64,000 bases of DNA from Lentisphaerota bacterium (lineage in GTDB: Bacteria; Verrucomicrobiota; Lentisphaeria; Victivallales; Victivallaceae). The first letter of the stretch is position 1. Every line of letters begins with the position of its first letter. A model generated the notes under the pieces. The model had not been told where the DNA came from, did no database searches, and worked only from the letters and a program-made list of their open reading frames with translations. Shown here piece after piece: positions 8,138 to 17,381 of this stretch. A program made the translations under genes and the position numbers. The stretch is taken from positions 1-64,000 of the forward strand of contig SUWD01000012.1 of the NCBI GenBank assembly GCA_015061685.1, read 5' to 3'.

Positions 8138-9400
8138 ATGGAAACGGAAAGAAAAGTTGTCCGGGTATCGTTTGAAACAGTTAATTACGATCCGGAAAAG
8201 ATTGCCCCTTACACCTTGGAAGATCCCTTGACCTTTCTGGATGGAAGTAAGGTCAAAAACAGTGATGACTGGCAGAAACGCCGGGAGGAGATCCTCGGAA
8301 TTTTTGCCCGTGAGATGTTCGGCCAGCAGCCGCCGGAACCTCAAGAGCTGGTTATTGAAAAAATTGAAGAAAAAGTCGGAGCTTTGGCAGGTTTCGCTGT
8401 CCGTACCCAATACAAAATGTATTTCCGGAAAGATAAGACTGGCCCAAGCATCAACTGGCTGGTTCTGCGGCCGCGGTATGCGGCAAAACCGGCAACCCCG
8501 GTGATCTTTCTCAATTACAATGGCAATCATGAACTTATTACGGATGAAGAAGTTGTTATTCCCGATACATGGTGTCGGGGAGAAGTGCATACACTTCCGC
8601 GTAAACGCGGCGTGATGTGCGATCCTAACAGTGATACAGTTATGCCGGCAGGAATGTTGTTAAGTGCCGGTTATGCGGTCGTTACGGCATGTTATTGTGA
8701 GGTCTCTCCGGATCCGGTTCATGATGAAACTGATCCGCGTTATTATCAGGATGTGTTTGCTTATACCGGAGTTTTTGAGCTGTGGGGCAAAAGGGATGAA
8801 TCCCGTACCGACAATATTACTGCTTTGGGAGCATGGGCTTGGGCTCTTGCCAGAGGTGCTGATCTGGCGGAATCGATTCCGGAACTTGATTGCAGTAAGA
8901 TGGTGATAACCGGCTTTTCCCGGCTGGGCAAAGCGGCGTTGCTTGCCGCTGCCAGAGATGAAAGATTTGCCGTATGCGTGCCGATCCAGTGCGGTGGAGG
9001 CGGGGCAAAGCTTGCCAAACGCAATTTCGGTGAAAATATCACTACTGAAATGGAGAAGTTTCCCCATTGGTATTGCAAGGCTTACCGGAAATATGCGGAC
9101 GATCCGGCGAAACTGCTGACCTTTGATCAGCACTTGCTGGTTGCTGCTGTCGCCCCCCGGAAGCTGTTGATCGGCGGATTTGATTCACCGTGGTTTGATA
9201 CCGAGGGAGAATATCTTGCCTGCAAAGCCGCTTCAAGTGCGTGGGAAATTTGCGGTAAATCGGGATTGCCGGCGGTGGATTATCCGGCTGATTATGATAC
9301 TTCGGCGATCGGTGAATATCTGGGGTATTACCGCCGGACCGAGGGGCATGGGATTGCCGATTTTGACTGGCTTCAGCTGCTCCGTTTTACAGAAAAATAA
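8138..9400 (+). CDS. CE15-like glucuronoyl esterase
   Basis: A 420-residue alpha/beta hydrolase. The nucleophile elbow GFSRLGKAALLAAARDERF has Ser261 in the G-x-S-R-x-G-K arrangement typical of carbohydrate esterase family 15. It is followed by the family-like CGGGGAKLAKRNFGE and FPHWYC segments, an FDQHLLVAAVAPRKLLI strand, and a TEGHGIADFDW segment with probable catalytic His404. CE15 enzymes split ester bonds between glucuronate in xylan and lignin alcohols. There is no signal peptide, which suggests action on imported fragments. The stop codon lies inside the A-rich left edge of a repeat module. A more general acetyl-xylan esterase is an alternative. Confidence 0.82.
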   Translation: METERKVVRVSFETVNYDPEKIAPYTLEDPLTFLDGSKVKNSDDWQKRREEILGIFAREMFGQQPPEPQELVIEKIEEKVGALAGFAVRTQYKMYFRKDKTGPSINWLVLRPRYAAKPATPVIFLNYNGNHELITDEEVVIPDTWCRGEVHTLPRKRGVMCDPNSDTVMPAGMLLSAGYAVVTACYCEVSPDPVHDETDPRYYQDVFAYTGVFELWGKRDESRTDNITALGAWAWALARGADLAESIPELDCSKMVITGFSRLGKAALLAAARDERFAVCVPIQCGGGGAKLAKRNFGENITTEMEKFPHWYCKAYRKYADDPAKLLTFDQHLLVAAVAPRKLLIGGFDSPWFDTEGEYLACKAASSAWEICGKSGLPAVDYPADYDTSAIGEYLGYYRRTEGHGIADFDWLQLLRFTEK

Positions 9401-9590
9401 AAAAAACAAAAAAATTTCGCCCTCCGTCGTACGGAGACGTGATCCAACGGCGGAACGTTGGTCGCCGCCATAAGCGGCGAAACATCCGCCGTAGGCGGTC
9501 AGGTCGTCGTAAGGCGACACCACCTGCCGGAAGCGATGTCATGCAAATTGTTTGCATGACGAGTGAGCGAGAGGCAGCAACAAAATGACG
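9394..9590 (+). repeat. hairpin-rich intergenic module, copy 1
   Basis: Begins AAAATAAAAAA over the stop codon of the esterase, then ATTTCGCCCTCCGT, and ends with TTTGCATGACGAGTGAGCG and AGAGGCAGCA. The same beginning and end are at 54540-54750, with a different middle. The middle here consists of short hairpins (CTCCGTCGTACGGAG, CGCCGCCATAAGCGGCG, CCGCCGTAGGCGG and GTCGTCGTAAGGCGAC). No gene. Confidence 0.8.
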
Positions 9591-9596
9591 GATATC

Positions 9597-9764
9597 TGGG
9601 AGGGGAAAAACTTCTTTTCACGGGAAAAGAGGTTTTTCCCCTCCCCGTACCCCTCCTCTTTTCAAGAAAAGCGGAGTACTTTTGCTCCCGTTGGTCGCAG
9701 TAACTAACGGTGCCCGCGGGTGCATGGAGCAAAAGCCACGCAGACTGCTCTCCGGTGCCTTAAG
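9597..9764. repeat. imperfect long palindrome and shared modules
   Basis: A degenerate inverted repeat (GGGAGGGGAAAAACTTC ... TTTTTCCCCTCCCC, about 9597-9647) resembles the perfect palindrome at 44615-44670. It is followed at 9655-9702 by the reverse complement of the tandem unit at 44435 (CAAGAAAAGCGGAG ... TTTGCTCCCG-TGGTCGCA). Last comes a GGGTGCATGGAGCAAAAGC / CTCTCCGGTGCC piece also seen near 240 and 400. No gene is seen between 9401 and 9764. Confidence 0.75.
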
Positions 9765-10811
9765 TCAGTAGATTTTGACGTCACACCATTTGCCGCTGGC
9801 TGCGGAAGCGTAAACGGCATGAACCAGTGACGCCGAATTTGCCGCATCTGCCAATGACACTCCGGGGGAACGTTTTTCGCTGATTGCTTCGATGAAGTCA
9901 GCCAACTGGGCGGTGTGTCCGGTTCCGTAATAAGTTTTGCCGTGGACAGTATTATCCTTGTTTTCCTCCTCCATGATCGCCCGGATCTCTGCGAGATTTT
10001 TTTCGCAGTTGCCGTCGAGGTAGGAGAGTTTTTCGTCGATGATCTCAACCTGGACTTCCGTACCGCAGATAGTGAGGGCACTTCTCCACTTTGCCGCGGC
10101 TGAATTTGTGGCATTGACCGTAACGAAAAGACCGCTGGTGAATTCAGCTACAAAAGAGACGGTATCTTCCACCTCAATAATTCCCTGATGGGTCAGATTA
10201 GCGGAGGTCGCAACCACTTTTCTGACGTCCCCAAAGAGGAACCGCAGCTGATCAAGGAAGTGGATAGCCTGATTGATAAGCACACCGCCGCCTTCACCGG
10301 CGATGGTGCCGCGCCAGGAGTCATTCTGGTAATACTGATTGGTACGCAGGCAGGCGAAATTGAGATTGACGGTCAGAAGTTTGCCGAATTTATTCTGCCG
10401 GATAAGCTCTTTTAGAGCGATATTTTTATCATTGAACCGGTGCTGGAAAATACCCGTGGCAATGACTTCCGGGTGGGCAATGGCGGCAGCGATCATTTGA
10501 TCCAGATCTTCCGTCGTGCGGCCGAGAACTTTTTCACAGATGACATGCTTTCCGGCATTGATCGCATCGCAGACGATTTGGGCGTGACTGGCGTGATCGG
10601 TACAGATGCTTACGCAGTCAAGTTTTTTATCGGCAAGCATTTCTTTATAGTCTGTAAAGCACTTTGCTCCCGGGCATTTTTCGGTTAATTTCTCTGCTCT
10701 TTCCGGAATGAGGTCACAGAGATGGGTAACTTTTGCACCGGGGACAGCATCGTAACCGGCGGCGTGGGTTCCGGAAATGACACCACAGCCGATAATTCCG
10801 CACTTTATCAT
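9765..10811 (-). CDS. Gfo/Idh/MocA-family oxidoreductase
   Basis: A 348-residue dehydrogenase-like protein. The N-terminal Rossmann motif CGIIGCGVISGTHAAGY binds NAD(P), and the ICEKVLGRTTEDLDQM segment matches the family EKP motif, although the Pro is replaced by Val. The C-terminal half has the GGGVLINQAIHFLDQL segment that shapes the substrate site. Members oxidise sugars, inositols or sugar acids. The ATG at 10811 is used rather than the longer upstream frame because AGGAG lies ten bases before it. It is downstream of hrpB on the same strand with a 138-bp gap, so may have its own promoter. Substrate unknown. Confidence 0.88.
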   Translation of the reverse strand: MIKCGIIGCGVISGTHAAGYDAVPGAKVTHLCDLIPERAEKLTEKCPGAKCFTDYKEMLADKKLDCVSICTDHASHAQIVCDAINAGKHVICEKVLGRTTEDLDQMIAAAIAHPEVIATGIFQHRFNDKNIALKELIRQNKFGKLLTVNLNFACLRTNQYYQNDSWRGTIAGEGGGVLINQAIHFLDQLRFLFGDVRKVVATSANLTHQGIIEVEDTVSFVAEFTSGLFVTVNATNSAAAKWRSALTICGTEVQVEIIDEKLSYLDGNCEKNLAEIRAIMEEENKDNTVHGKTYYGTGHTAQLADFIEAISEKRSPGVSLADAANSASLVHAVYASAASGKWCDVKIY

Positions 10812-10949
10812 AAAACAAAAACTCCTGTTGTTTGGTTCGTTTATATAATGTAGTTGCAAATATCCGATAAATCAAATGTTTTTGAGGGATATTTCTTTGA
10901 ATATCATGCACTTTATGTTCATGGTGCATCCTTTTGATCGGAAAGGATA

Positions 10950-13376
10950 TCAGGCTTTGGCGGAGTAATTTTCCGGATGTTCCGGCCAGTCGTGTTTGGG
11001 GTAGCGGCTTTTCATTTCGGAACGGACGAGCGACCATGAACCTTTCCAGAATCCGGGCAGATCGCCGGTTATTTGAACAGGTCTTCCGGCGGGGGAGAGC
11101 AATTCGAGTTTGAGCGGCATTTTATTTTTACCGACTGCCGGATGGGTATTTACGCCGTAAAGTTCCTTGATGATGATCGCCAGAACCGGGATCTCTCCGG
11201 AATAATCGATCGGAAAACGGTGTCCGGATGGAGCCGTGAAATATTCCGGGCAGAGGCGGTCAACTTCCATAAGCAGTGAGTAATCGATCGCAGTGTGGAG
11301 GATATTCCAGTAGTCAGCTTTACGCAGATCGTTGAGCGAAGATATGTCATCCGGAAAAAAGTGAGCATTGCGGAGGAAAAAATCGTAAGGATCTTCGAGA
11401 TCCGGCAGCTCATCCATGCCGCAGGATTTGGCAAAACGCAGCCGTTCCACGAGGGCAAAGGCCCGTTTGTTTTCCGGCGGCGGCAAGGCGATCGAACGCC
11501 GTGAACACTCTCTTATCAAAGCAGTTGCGGCACTGCCGGTGGGAATTGGTATCGGGCGTCTGGACAGGATCAATTCATCCAGTTTTGTTTCAACGAAAGC
11601 AGAAAGTTTTTCATTTGCTGAATCAAAAACGGTAACATTTTTTTCAGCGATCCTCCGGGAAAATGCGTTGACAATAGTGGATCTTTCAATGGGAAGTGCG
11701 AGGCGGATCGCTGAATTTGCCGAACTTCCCCCGTCGATCCGGGCGATGGCAAGAAATTCCTCTTTCCGCAGGAAGTCATCATCTCTCAATTTGGCTGCTC
11801 CGCCATTGGCGAGTTGGAAAATCGTGCCGTTGGCAGTGCGGTTTTTCCCGATCCATTCCGGAAAAGCTGTGGCTATGGGCAACCCCGGATCGTCATCCTC
11901 TTTTTCCGGAGCCGGGGGGAATTCTTTAAGTAGCCGGGACAAAATGGTTTGCTGGAGAGCGAATTTACGGGGATTTGCCCGCATCCGGCTGACTCTTTCC
12001 CGCAGATCTGTCGTGTCAAAACCGGGGAAATCATCCCTTTCTTCCAGAATTGCCGCAAATTCAGCGGCACACCGCCGCAACGAGGGGGGTGTAAAGATCA
12101 TCATGGCGGCAATACGGGGCGAGACAGGAAGTTTCGCCGCCTTTTTCCCTGCCGGAGTCAACTCTTTTTTTCCGGTGAAAAATCCAAGTTTATACAGGAC
12201 TTCTCCGGCGGCGGCAACTGCCGGAGGCGGCGGAGGATCCACCCAATTAAGATCCTCAACCCGACTGCCCCAACTGCTTACGGCAAGGAGCAGTGAAGAT
12301 AATTCCGCATTGAGTATTTCCGGAGTGATATGGTCGGGGAATTGTTCAAAAGTGAAGCGGTCGTAACACCTTACAGCAATTCCCGGAGCTGTTCTTCCTG
12401 CCCGTCCGGCACGCTGTGCCGCAGATGCTTTGGTTATTCTGCGGGTTTCAAGGAAGCTCATTTGGGCCCCGGGGTGCCAGATGGCTTTTTTCTCCCATCC
12501 GGTGTCGATAACACAGCAGACCTGATCGATGGTCAGACTGCTTTCAGCGACATTGGTCGCCAGAATTATTTTGCGGCGGCCATTTTTGTCCGGAGCGATG
12601 GCATCTCTCTGTCCGGCAAGCGGCAGCGAGCCGTGCAGAGGGTAAACGGCAAAGCGGTCTTGCGGAAGATTTTCAAGGAGCATGGCAGTCTGCCTGATCT
12701 CCTCGGCTCCCGGCAGAAAAACCAGGATATTGCCGGTTGAATTTTCCAGATTTTCCATGATGGCACGGGCGGTGTGCCGGGGCAGTTCCCGCAGGTCATT
12801 CGGGGTCTCCCGGTAACGGATATCGACCGGGAAGTTTCTGCCGGGTACGGTGATGACCGGAGTGTTGAGCATGGAACTTACTTTGTCTGAATCCATTGTC
12901 GCTGACATGACCGCCAGAAGCAGATCATCCCGCAATGAGTTGCGGATGTCCAGCACCAGAGCAAGTGCCAGATCCGATTCCAGCGAACGCTCATGGAACT
13001 CATCAAATATGATCGCTGAAACATCTTCCAGAAACGGATCACTCTGAAGCATTTGCAGCAATACTCCCGGTGTGGCGGCAAGGATGCCGTCTTTTTGGCA
13101 GTCACATTTTTCTCCTCTGACGGCGAAACCGGTCTCTTTTCCGACCGTAAAACCGTGCATGGCGGCAATGCCGTATGCCGCAGCTCTGGCGGCGATCCGC
13201 CGCGGTTCGACCAGAATGGTGAGTTTCCCTTTGCCGTATTCTTTGGCAAGCACCGGGACAAGCATGGTCTTACCGGCACCCGGTTCGGCAGAGACGATAG
13301 CACACCCGGAGGAGGAAAATGATTTTGAAATTTCATCAAGTTGATGATAGACCGGAAGTTGCGGAAATGTTTTCAT
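10950..13376 (-). CDS. hrpB: ATP-dependent RNA helicase HrpB
   Basis: An 808-residue DEAH-type helicase. Walker A is AEPGAGKTM (30-38), the Walker B box is DEFH (125-128) rather than the common DE[AV]H, and motif III is SAT (158-160). A QRAGRAGRT motif VI follows, then the HA2-like and HrpB-specific C-terminal regions, ending PVQITGDLPGFWKGSWSLVR, a stretch typical of HrpB. Length agrees with the family (about 800-850). Its cellular role is poorly defined even in well-studied bacteria. It starts six bases after the recombinase stop, so the two are one operon. Confidence 0.93.
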   Translation of the reverse strand: MKTFPQLPVYHQLDEISKSFSSSGCAIVSAEPGAGKTMLVPVLAKEYGKGKLTILVEPRRIAARAAAYGIAAMHGFTVGKETGFAVRGEKCDCQKDGILAATPGVLLQMLQSDPFLEDVSAIIFDEFHERSLESDLALALVLDIRNSLRDDLLLAVMSATMDSDKVSSMLNTPVITVPGRNFPVDIRYRETPNDLRELPRHTARAIMENLENSTGNILVFLPGAEEIRQTAMLLENLPQDRFAVYPLHGSLPLAGQRDAIAPDKNGRRKIILATNVAESSLTIDQVCCVIDTGWEKKAIWHPGAQMSFLETRRITKASAAQRAGRAGRTAPGIAVRCYDRFTFEQFPDHITPEILNAELSSLLLAVSSWGSRVEDLNWVDPPPPPAVAAAGEVLYKLGFFTGKKELTPAGKKAAKLPVSPRIAAMMIFTPPSLRRCAAEFAAILEERDDFPGFDTTDLRERVSRMRANPRKFALQQTILSRLLKEFPPAPEKEDDDPGLPIATAFPEWIGKNRTANGTIFQLANGGAAKLRDDDFLRKEEFLAIARIDGGSSANSAIRLALPIERSTIVNAFSRRIAEKNVTVFDSANEKLSAFVETKLDELILSRRPIPIPTGSAATALIRECSRRSIALPPPENKRAFALVERLRFAKSCGMDELPDLEDPYDFFLRNAHFFPDDISSLNDLRKADYWNILHTAIDYSLLMEVDRLCPEYFTAPSGHRFPIDYSGEIPVLAIIIKELYGVNTHPAVGKNKMPLKLELLSPAGRPVQITGDLPGFWKGSWSLVRSEMKSRYPKHDWPEHPENYSAKA

Positions 13377-13382
13377 GGTGAA

Positions 13383-14369
13383 CTACTTTTTATTTTTCCG
13401 CTTTGCCAGCGGATGAGCTTCGCTGTAAACCTGTTTCAATCTTTCCGCACTGACGTGGGTATAGATCTGAGTGGTACTTAAATTCTCATGTCCGAGCATC
13501 TCCTGCACACTTCGCAAATCTGCTCCGGCATCCAGAAGGTGCGTGGCAAAAGAGTGCCGCAGTTTGTGCGGAGTGAAATCCGGCGGCAAACCGGCAGTGA
13601 GCAGATAATTTTTCAAATTCCGCTGAAAAGAGCGTGCCGTCAACCTCGTTCCCTGCTGATTCAGAAACAATGGAGCGGTGGAATCCCTGCTGTTTCCGGC
13701 GGCATTGCGGTTTCGCATATACTCTCTTACCGCCCGTTTTGCCGGATTGCCCATAACGGCGAGCCGTTCTTTTTTTCCCTTTCCCCGCACTTTGATTATG
13801 CCGCTGGAAATATCTGCTTCTCCGTAATTGAGATTAAGTGCTTCGCTGATACGCAGACCGCCGGAGTAGATGGTTTCAATGATCGCTTTGTCCCGGGTGC
13901 GGGCGAAAACACCGCCGTCGGCGGCACGCACTGTCCCTGCAGCGGCGGCGGTATCCCAAAAGGAATCAACAGCTTGGATCAACGTATCTATCTGATTAAT
14001 GCTCATTACTTTGGGCAAAGGTTTGTCTGCTTTTATCTGCGGCAGGGAATCGAAAGGATTGTGATCCGCTTGGTTATTGAGCATAAGATAGCGGAAAAAT
14101 GATCTCATTGCCGAGAGTTTACGCTGGATGGAAGTTTTGGCATTACCGGTTTCATGCAGTGCCATGACAAATGAACGGGCTTGATTGCGGTCAACGCTTT
14201 TCCAGTCGTCAAAAGAGGCGTCGCTGTTGCGGACTTTGACGGCGAATTCGATTATTCCGGATGAGTAGGCGGCGATGGTATGTGCCGATGAATTTTTTTC
14301 TGTTTGCAGATAACGGATGAATCCGGCAAGAGATTTTCCGGTTTTGATAAAATTTTTTTCGTTTTCCAT
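13383..14369 (-). CDS. xerC: Xer-type tyrosine recombinase
   Basis: About 328 residues with an N-terminal SAM-like DNA-binding domain and a C-terminal catalytic domain. Counting from the GTG three codons upstream, catalytic residues are R176 (GGLRISEA), K200, H271-xx-R274 (HKLRHSFATHLL), H297 (GHENLSTTQIYTH) and nucleophile Y306. The complete set means it should be active. Length and sequence fit the housekeeping XerC/XerD recombinases that resolve chromosome dimers; which of the two cannot be decided here. The ATG at 14369 is chosen, but the GTG at 14378 is equally possible because the ribosome site is weak. Divergent from the SH3 gene. Confidence 0.88.
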   Translation of the reverse strand: MENEKNFIKTGKSLAGFIRYLQTEKNSSAHTIAAYSSGIIEFAVKVRNSDASFDDWKSVDRNQARSFVMALHETGNAKTSIQRKLSAMRSFFRYLMLNNQADHNPFDSLPQIKADKPLPKVMSINQIDTLIQAVDSFWDTAAAAGTVRAADGGVFARTRDKAIIETIYSGGLRISEALNLNYGEADISSGIIKVRGKGKKERLAVMGNPAKRAVREYMRNRNAAGNSRDSTAPLFLNQQGTRLTARSFQRNLKNYLLTAGLPPDFTPHKLRHSFATHLLDAGADLRSVQEMLGHENLSTTQIYTHVSAERLKQVYSEAHPLAKRKNKK

Positions 14370-14384
14370 TTGCACCACACAAGT

Positions 14385-14413
14385 TTGTCAAGTATATTAA
14401 GATACTGTATAAT
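14385..14413 (+). promoter_or_regulatory. promoter of the SH3-domain gene
   Basis: TTGTCA (14385-14390), 17-bp spacer, TATAAT (14408-14413), 34 bp before the ATG at 14448. Confidence 0.75.
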
Positions 14414-14447
14414 TGTGAAATGTCAATTTGAAAGGAGCATTTTTGTT

Positions 14448-15296
14448 ATGAAAAAGGTATTTACCGGTCTTTTTGCAGTGTTGATGATCAGTGTTTTTGC
14501 CAGTGAGTCTTCCAAGCCGGTGGTTATCGGCAAAGTCAATGCCGATCTGCTCAATTTGCGTCTGGGGCCGGGATTGAAACAGCCGGTGGTCTGCAAGCTT
14601 GTTGATAAAACCGAGGTGCGTATCCGCCGGGTGGTTGGCAGCTGGCTGGAGATCGAAGCTCCGGCATCCATGGCGATTTATGTTTCCGAAGCCCGTATCG
14701 GCAAGAATGGCGTTTTGAGCGGTGAATTGAATATGCGTTCAGCAATGGACGCCAAAGCTCCTGTATTCGGTACTCTGCCCAAGGGGGCAAAAGTGAAAAA
14801 GATCGGCGACAGCCGCCACGGCTGGGTGCGTATAGAAGTTCCTGCTGAAGCAGACATCAGAATCTATGCGGCGGCATTTCTGGTAAATTACGATCCATCC
14901 AAATTTGATGCTGACGGCAATGTGATTTCTGCTGCTCCGCTTGCATCGGCAACCGAGGTGGTCGCTGAAAAAACTGAAACTCCGGAAAAGCAGGAAAAAG
15001 CTGAAGATCCGGCGGTGGTCGAAGTTACCGCTCCGGCGGAAAAACAGGAGAAAACCGGGGATGCTCCGATCGAAATGCAGGGATTTCTCACCCGCTGGAA
15101 ATACAGTAATTCCGAAGATACCCGCTTTGCTCTGCTCTCTGAACCCAACGGTTTGAATCAGGCTTTTGTTACCGGCGATCAGGCTGCTTTGAGTGCCGCA
15201 GAAAACAAACAGGTCAAAATTTCCGGTAAATCCGCCGGCAGATTCGGCGGGAATGGTGCGATCATTCTGAAAGCAGACGTTATTACTGTTTTGTAA
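14448..15296 (+). CDS. exported protein with two bacterial SH3 domains
   Basis: A 282-residue protein with signal peptide MKKVFTGLFAVLMISVFAS. Two SH3b repeats follow: residues about 27-80 (NADLLNLRLGPGLKQPVVCKL ... GSWLEI) and about 90-145 (GELNMRSAMDAKAPVFGTL ... HGWVRI). A Glu/Pro/Ala-rich linker leads to a beta-rich C-terminal domain of about 75 residues that may be OB-like. SH3b domains usually bind peptidoglycan, so a periplasmic wall-associated role is likely. AAAGGAG precedes the ATG, and the long open frame upstream is ignored because it overlaps the promoter and xerC. It lies 115 bp before the SPFH operon. Confidence 0.82.
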   Translation: MKKVFTGLFAVLMISVFASESSKPVVIGKVNADLLNLRLGPGLKQPVVCKLVDKTEVRIRRVVGSWLEIEAPASMAIYVSEARIGKNGVLSGELNMRSAMDAKAPVFGTLPKGAKVKKIGDSRHGWVRIEVPAEADIRIYAAAFLVNYDPSKFDADGNVISAAPLASATEVVAEKTETPEKQEKAEDPAVVEVTAPAEKQEKTGDAPIEMQGFLTRWKYSNSEDTRFALLSEPNGLNQAFVTGDQAALSAAENKQVKISGKSAGRFGGNGAIILKADVITVL

Positions 15297-15411
15297 AGTT
15301 TTTGTGTGGATTATTTTTACCGCCGGGGTTGAAAAAAGACCTTTGGCGGTGTAATGTTATATAATGTAGTAATGTTTTTTTGGATGTAAAATCATAAAAC
15401 AGGGTGAAAAA

Positions 15412-17331
15412 TTGGAAAAACAGGAAGAATTCAAACGGACGGATGACCGGGCCCGTCTGCTGACAAAATTGTCGGTGATCGGTGCTGCCGGTTCATTGAT
15501 TCTGCTGGTTTCGGTATTGATTCTGGCAGCGAAACGCGGCGGTGATGTGCTGACTCTGGCGGCAATACCATTTGCCTTGTCACTGCTCTTTTCAGCGGTT
15601 TCTTTCATTTACGGAGTGATGTACGGTGCGGTACAGCGGGAAGATGAGGAAAAACGTCTGCTCGCCAAGCGTATGGAAAGCCGTGCTTTGAATGTGGAAG
15701 AAGATGTCCGCTTCACCGCCGGCAGAAGTTTTGCCAATTACACCCGTTTCGCTCCCTATGTTATCGCTGTTGCCGCCGTTGCGGTGATCGGTCTGATGCT
15801 GTGGCGCAGTGTCGGTATCTGGAATTTGCGAGAAGGTGCCGAGGTGGTGATGGTCGGTTCTCCGGTTCACACCGCATTGATAGCCGCAGTGCTGATGATG
15901 GTCAGTGCCTTTGCCGGAGCATTTATGGTAGGACAATCCCGTATGCCCGGTTTCCGCTGGTTGCGTCCGGTGGGTGCATGGCTGTTGATGGGATTTCTTG
16001 TTCTTTGTGCTTCAGCGGTTTCTGCATTGTTTTTCAGCAGCAATATCACGGCTGTTGATCCGGTGGTGAGCAAAGTTTTCCTGTGGATCTTTGTGGTGCT
16101 CGGCTGTGAATTTGTAATCAACTTTGTCATTGAATTTTACCGTCCCCGGACTCTTGCCGAGAGCCGGCCGGTTTTTGAGAGCCAGCTTTTGGCACTTTTT
16201 ACCGAACCCGGCGGTGTACTTCGCAACATTGCTTCAGCATTGGATTACCAGTTCGGCTTCAAAGTCTCCGGCACCTGGGTTTACGGTTTTATTGAACGCT
16301 CCTTTTTTCCGGTGCTGATCCTCTGGGCGGCACTGCTCTGGAGCTTTACCGCAGTCCACGAAGTCGGACCCAATAATGTCGGTATCCGGGAGTGTTTCGG
16401 CAAAGCCGATACGGAAAATCTGCTTGATCCGGGTATTTACTGGACTTTGCCTTATCCTTTCGGCGGCATCCGTCAATTCAGCTGTACCGAGATCCGTCAG
16501 CTTATCATCGGTGAAAGTCCGGAAAGTGCCAAAGAGCGGGCAAATTCACCGGTGATCCTTTGGACGAATGCCCACGGCGGTACCAAAGAACCTTTCATTC
16601 TGGCGGTGAAAAATCCTTCTGCCGGAGAGAATGGCAGCAAGATCGCTGAAAGTTCTGCGATCTCCTTTATCAATATGGCGATTCCGATCGAATACCGTGT
16701 CCGGCGGGACGGCGTTGTGAAATACGCTTACGGCAATGCCGAACCGGAAGTCGTGCTTAAAAAGATCGGTGAGCAGGCTGTTGTGACTTTCCTTGCCGGA
16801 ACTACGATGGAGGATCTTCTTGGTTCCGGCAGAGGTGCGGCAGAAAAAGAGCTTCACTCCCGGATGCAGAAACTTGCCGATCAGAATGAGCTTGGTATCG
16901 AGATCGTCAGAGTGGCAATTCTCGATGCTCACCCGCCGGTGGAGCAGGTCGCACCTGCCTATCAGAGTGTGATCGCCGCCATGGAGGAGGGCAAAACCGC
17001 TGAATTGGAGGCGGTCGCCTACTACAATCGGACGGTTCCTGCGGCAGAAGCTCAGGCGTATGCGATCAAACAGACCGCCCAGAGCAGAGCTTTCGCTTCC
17101 CGGACCGTGGCTGAAGCCGAAAGCAAACGTTTCTCCGCCCAGCTGGATGCTTTCAACAGTATGAAAAGCATGTTCATGCTCAACGCCAAAATGGAGGTGC
17201 TTGAGAATGAGGGCGTACTGATTCAGAAATATGTCATTCCCGCCAACTTGAGAGATATGGTTTACCAGCTCAATTTCGAGAAAAACGAAAGACTTGACCT
17301 GGTCAATCTGGATGTTTCGGAATTGAAATAA
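15412..17331 (+). CDS. large SPFH/band-7 protein (HflK-like) with N-terminal membrane region
   Basis: A 639-residue protein starting with TTG, preceded by AGGGTG. The first 320 residues hold about seven hydrophobic segments (for example SLILLVSVLILAA, PYVIAVAAVAVIGLMLW and FFPVLILWAALLWSF). The SPFH domain begins at VGPNNVGIRECFGK and includes DPGIYWTLPYPFGGI. An Ala/Glu-rich helical tail (AVAYYNRTVPAAEAQAYAIK) follows, as in HflK and stomatins. HflK/HflC normally form a cage around the FtsH protease. The multi-span N-terminus is much larger than in E. coli HflK. First of three consecutive SPFH genes; see findings. Confidence 0.85.
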   Translation: MEKQEEFKRTDDRARLLTKLSVIGAAGSLILLVSVLILAAKRGGDVLTLAAIPFALSLLFSAVSFIYGVMYGAVQREDEEKRLLAKRMESRALNVEEDVRFTAGRSFANYTRFAPYVIAVAAVAVIGLMLWRSVGIWNLREGAEVVMVGSPVHTALIAAVLMMVSAFAGAFMVGQSRMPGFRWLRPVGAWLLMGFLVLCASAVSALFFSSNITAVDPVVSKVFLWIFVVLGCEFVINFVIEFYRPRTLAESRPVFESQLLALFTEPGGVLRNIASALDYQFGFKVSGTWVYGFIERSFFPVLILWAALLWSFTAVHEVGPNNVGIRECFGKADTENLLDPGIYWTLPYPFGGIRQFSCTEIRQLIIGESPESAKERANSPVILWTNAHGGTKEPFILAVKNPSAGENGSKIAESSAISFINMAIPIEYRVRRDGVVKYAYGNAEPEVVLKKIGEQAVVTFLAGTTMEDLLGSGRGAAEKELHSRMQKLADQNELGIEIVRVAILDAHPPVEQVAPAYQSVIAAMEEGKTAELEAVAYYNRTVPAAEAQAYAIKQTAQSRAFASRTVAEAESKRFSAQLDAFNSMKSMFMLNAKMEVLENEGVLIQKYVIPANLRDMVYQLNFEKNERLDLVNLDVSELK

Positions 17332-17381
17332 GTTAAGAGATTAATATTAAACAATAACATATTTGGAGGCTTTACAAGATT

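Noticed and set aside
11416-12366. 316-residue open frame opposite hrpB
   Set aside because: Ser/Arg-rich antisense frame inside a complete helicase gene.
13383-14369. Xer gene as a phage or integron integrase
   Set aside because: No attachment site, phage gene or cassette array is nearby; length and motifs fit the housekeeping recombinase.
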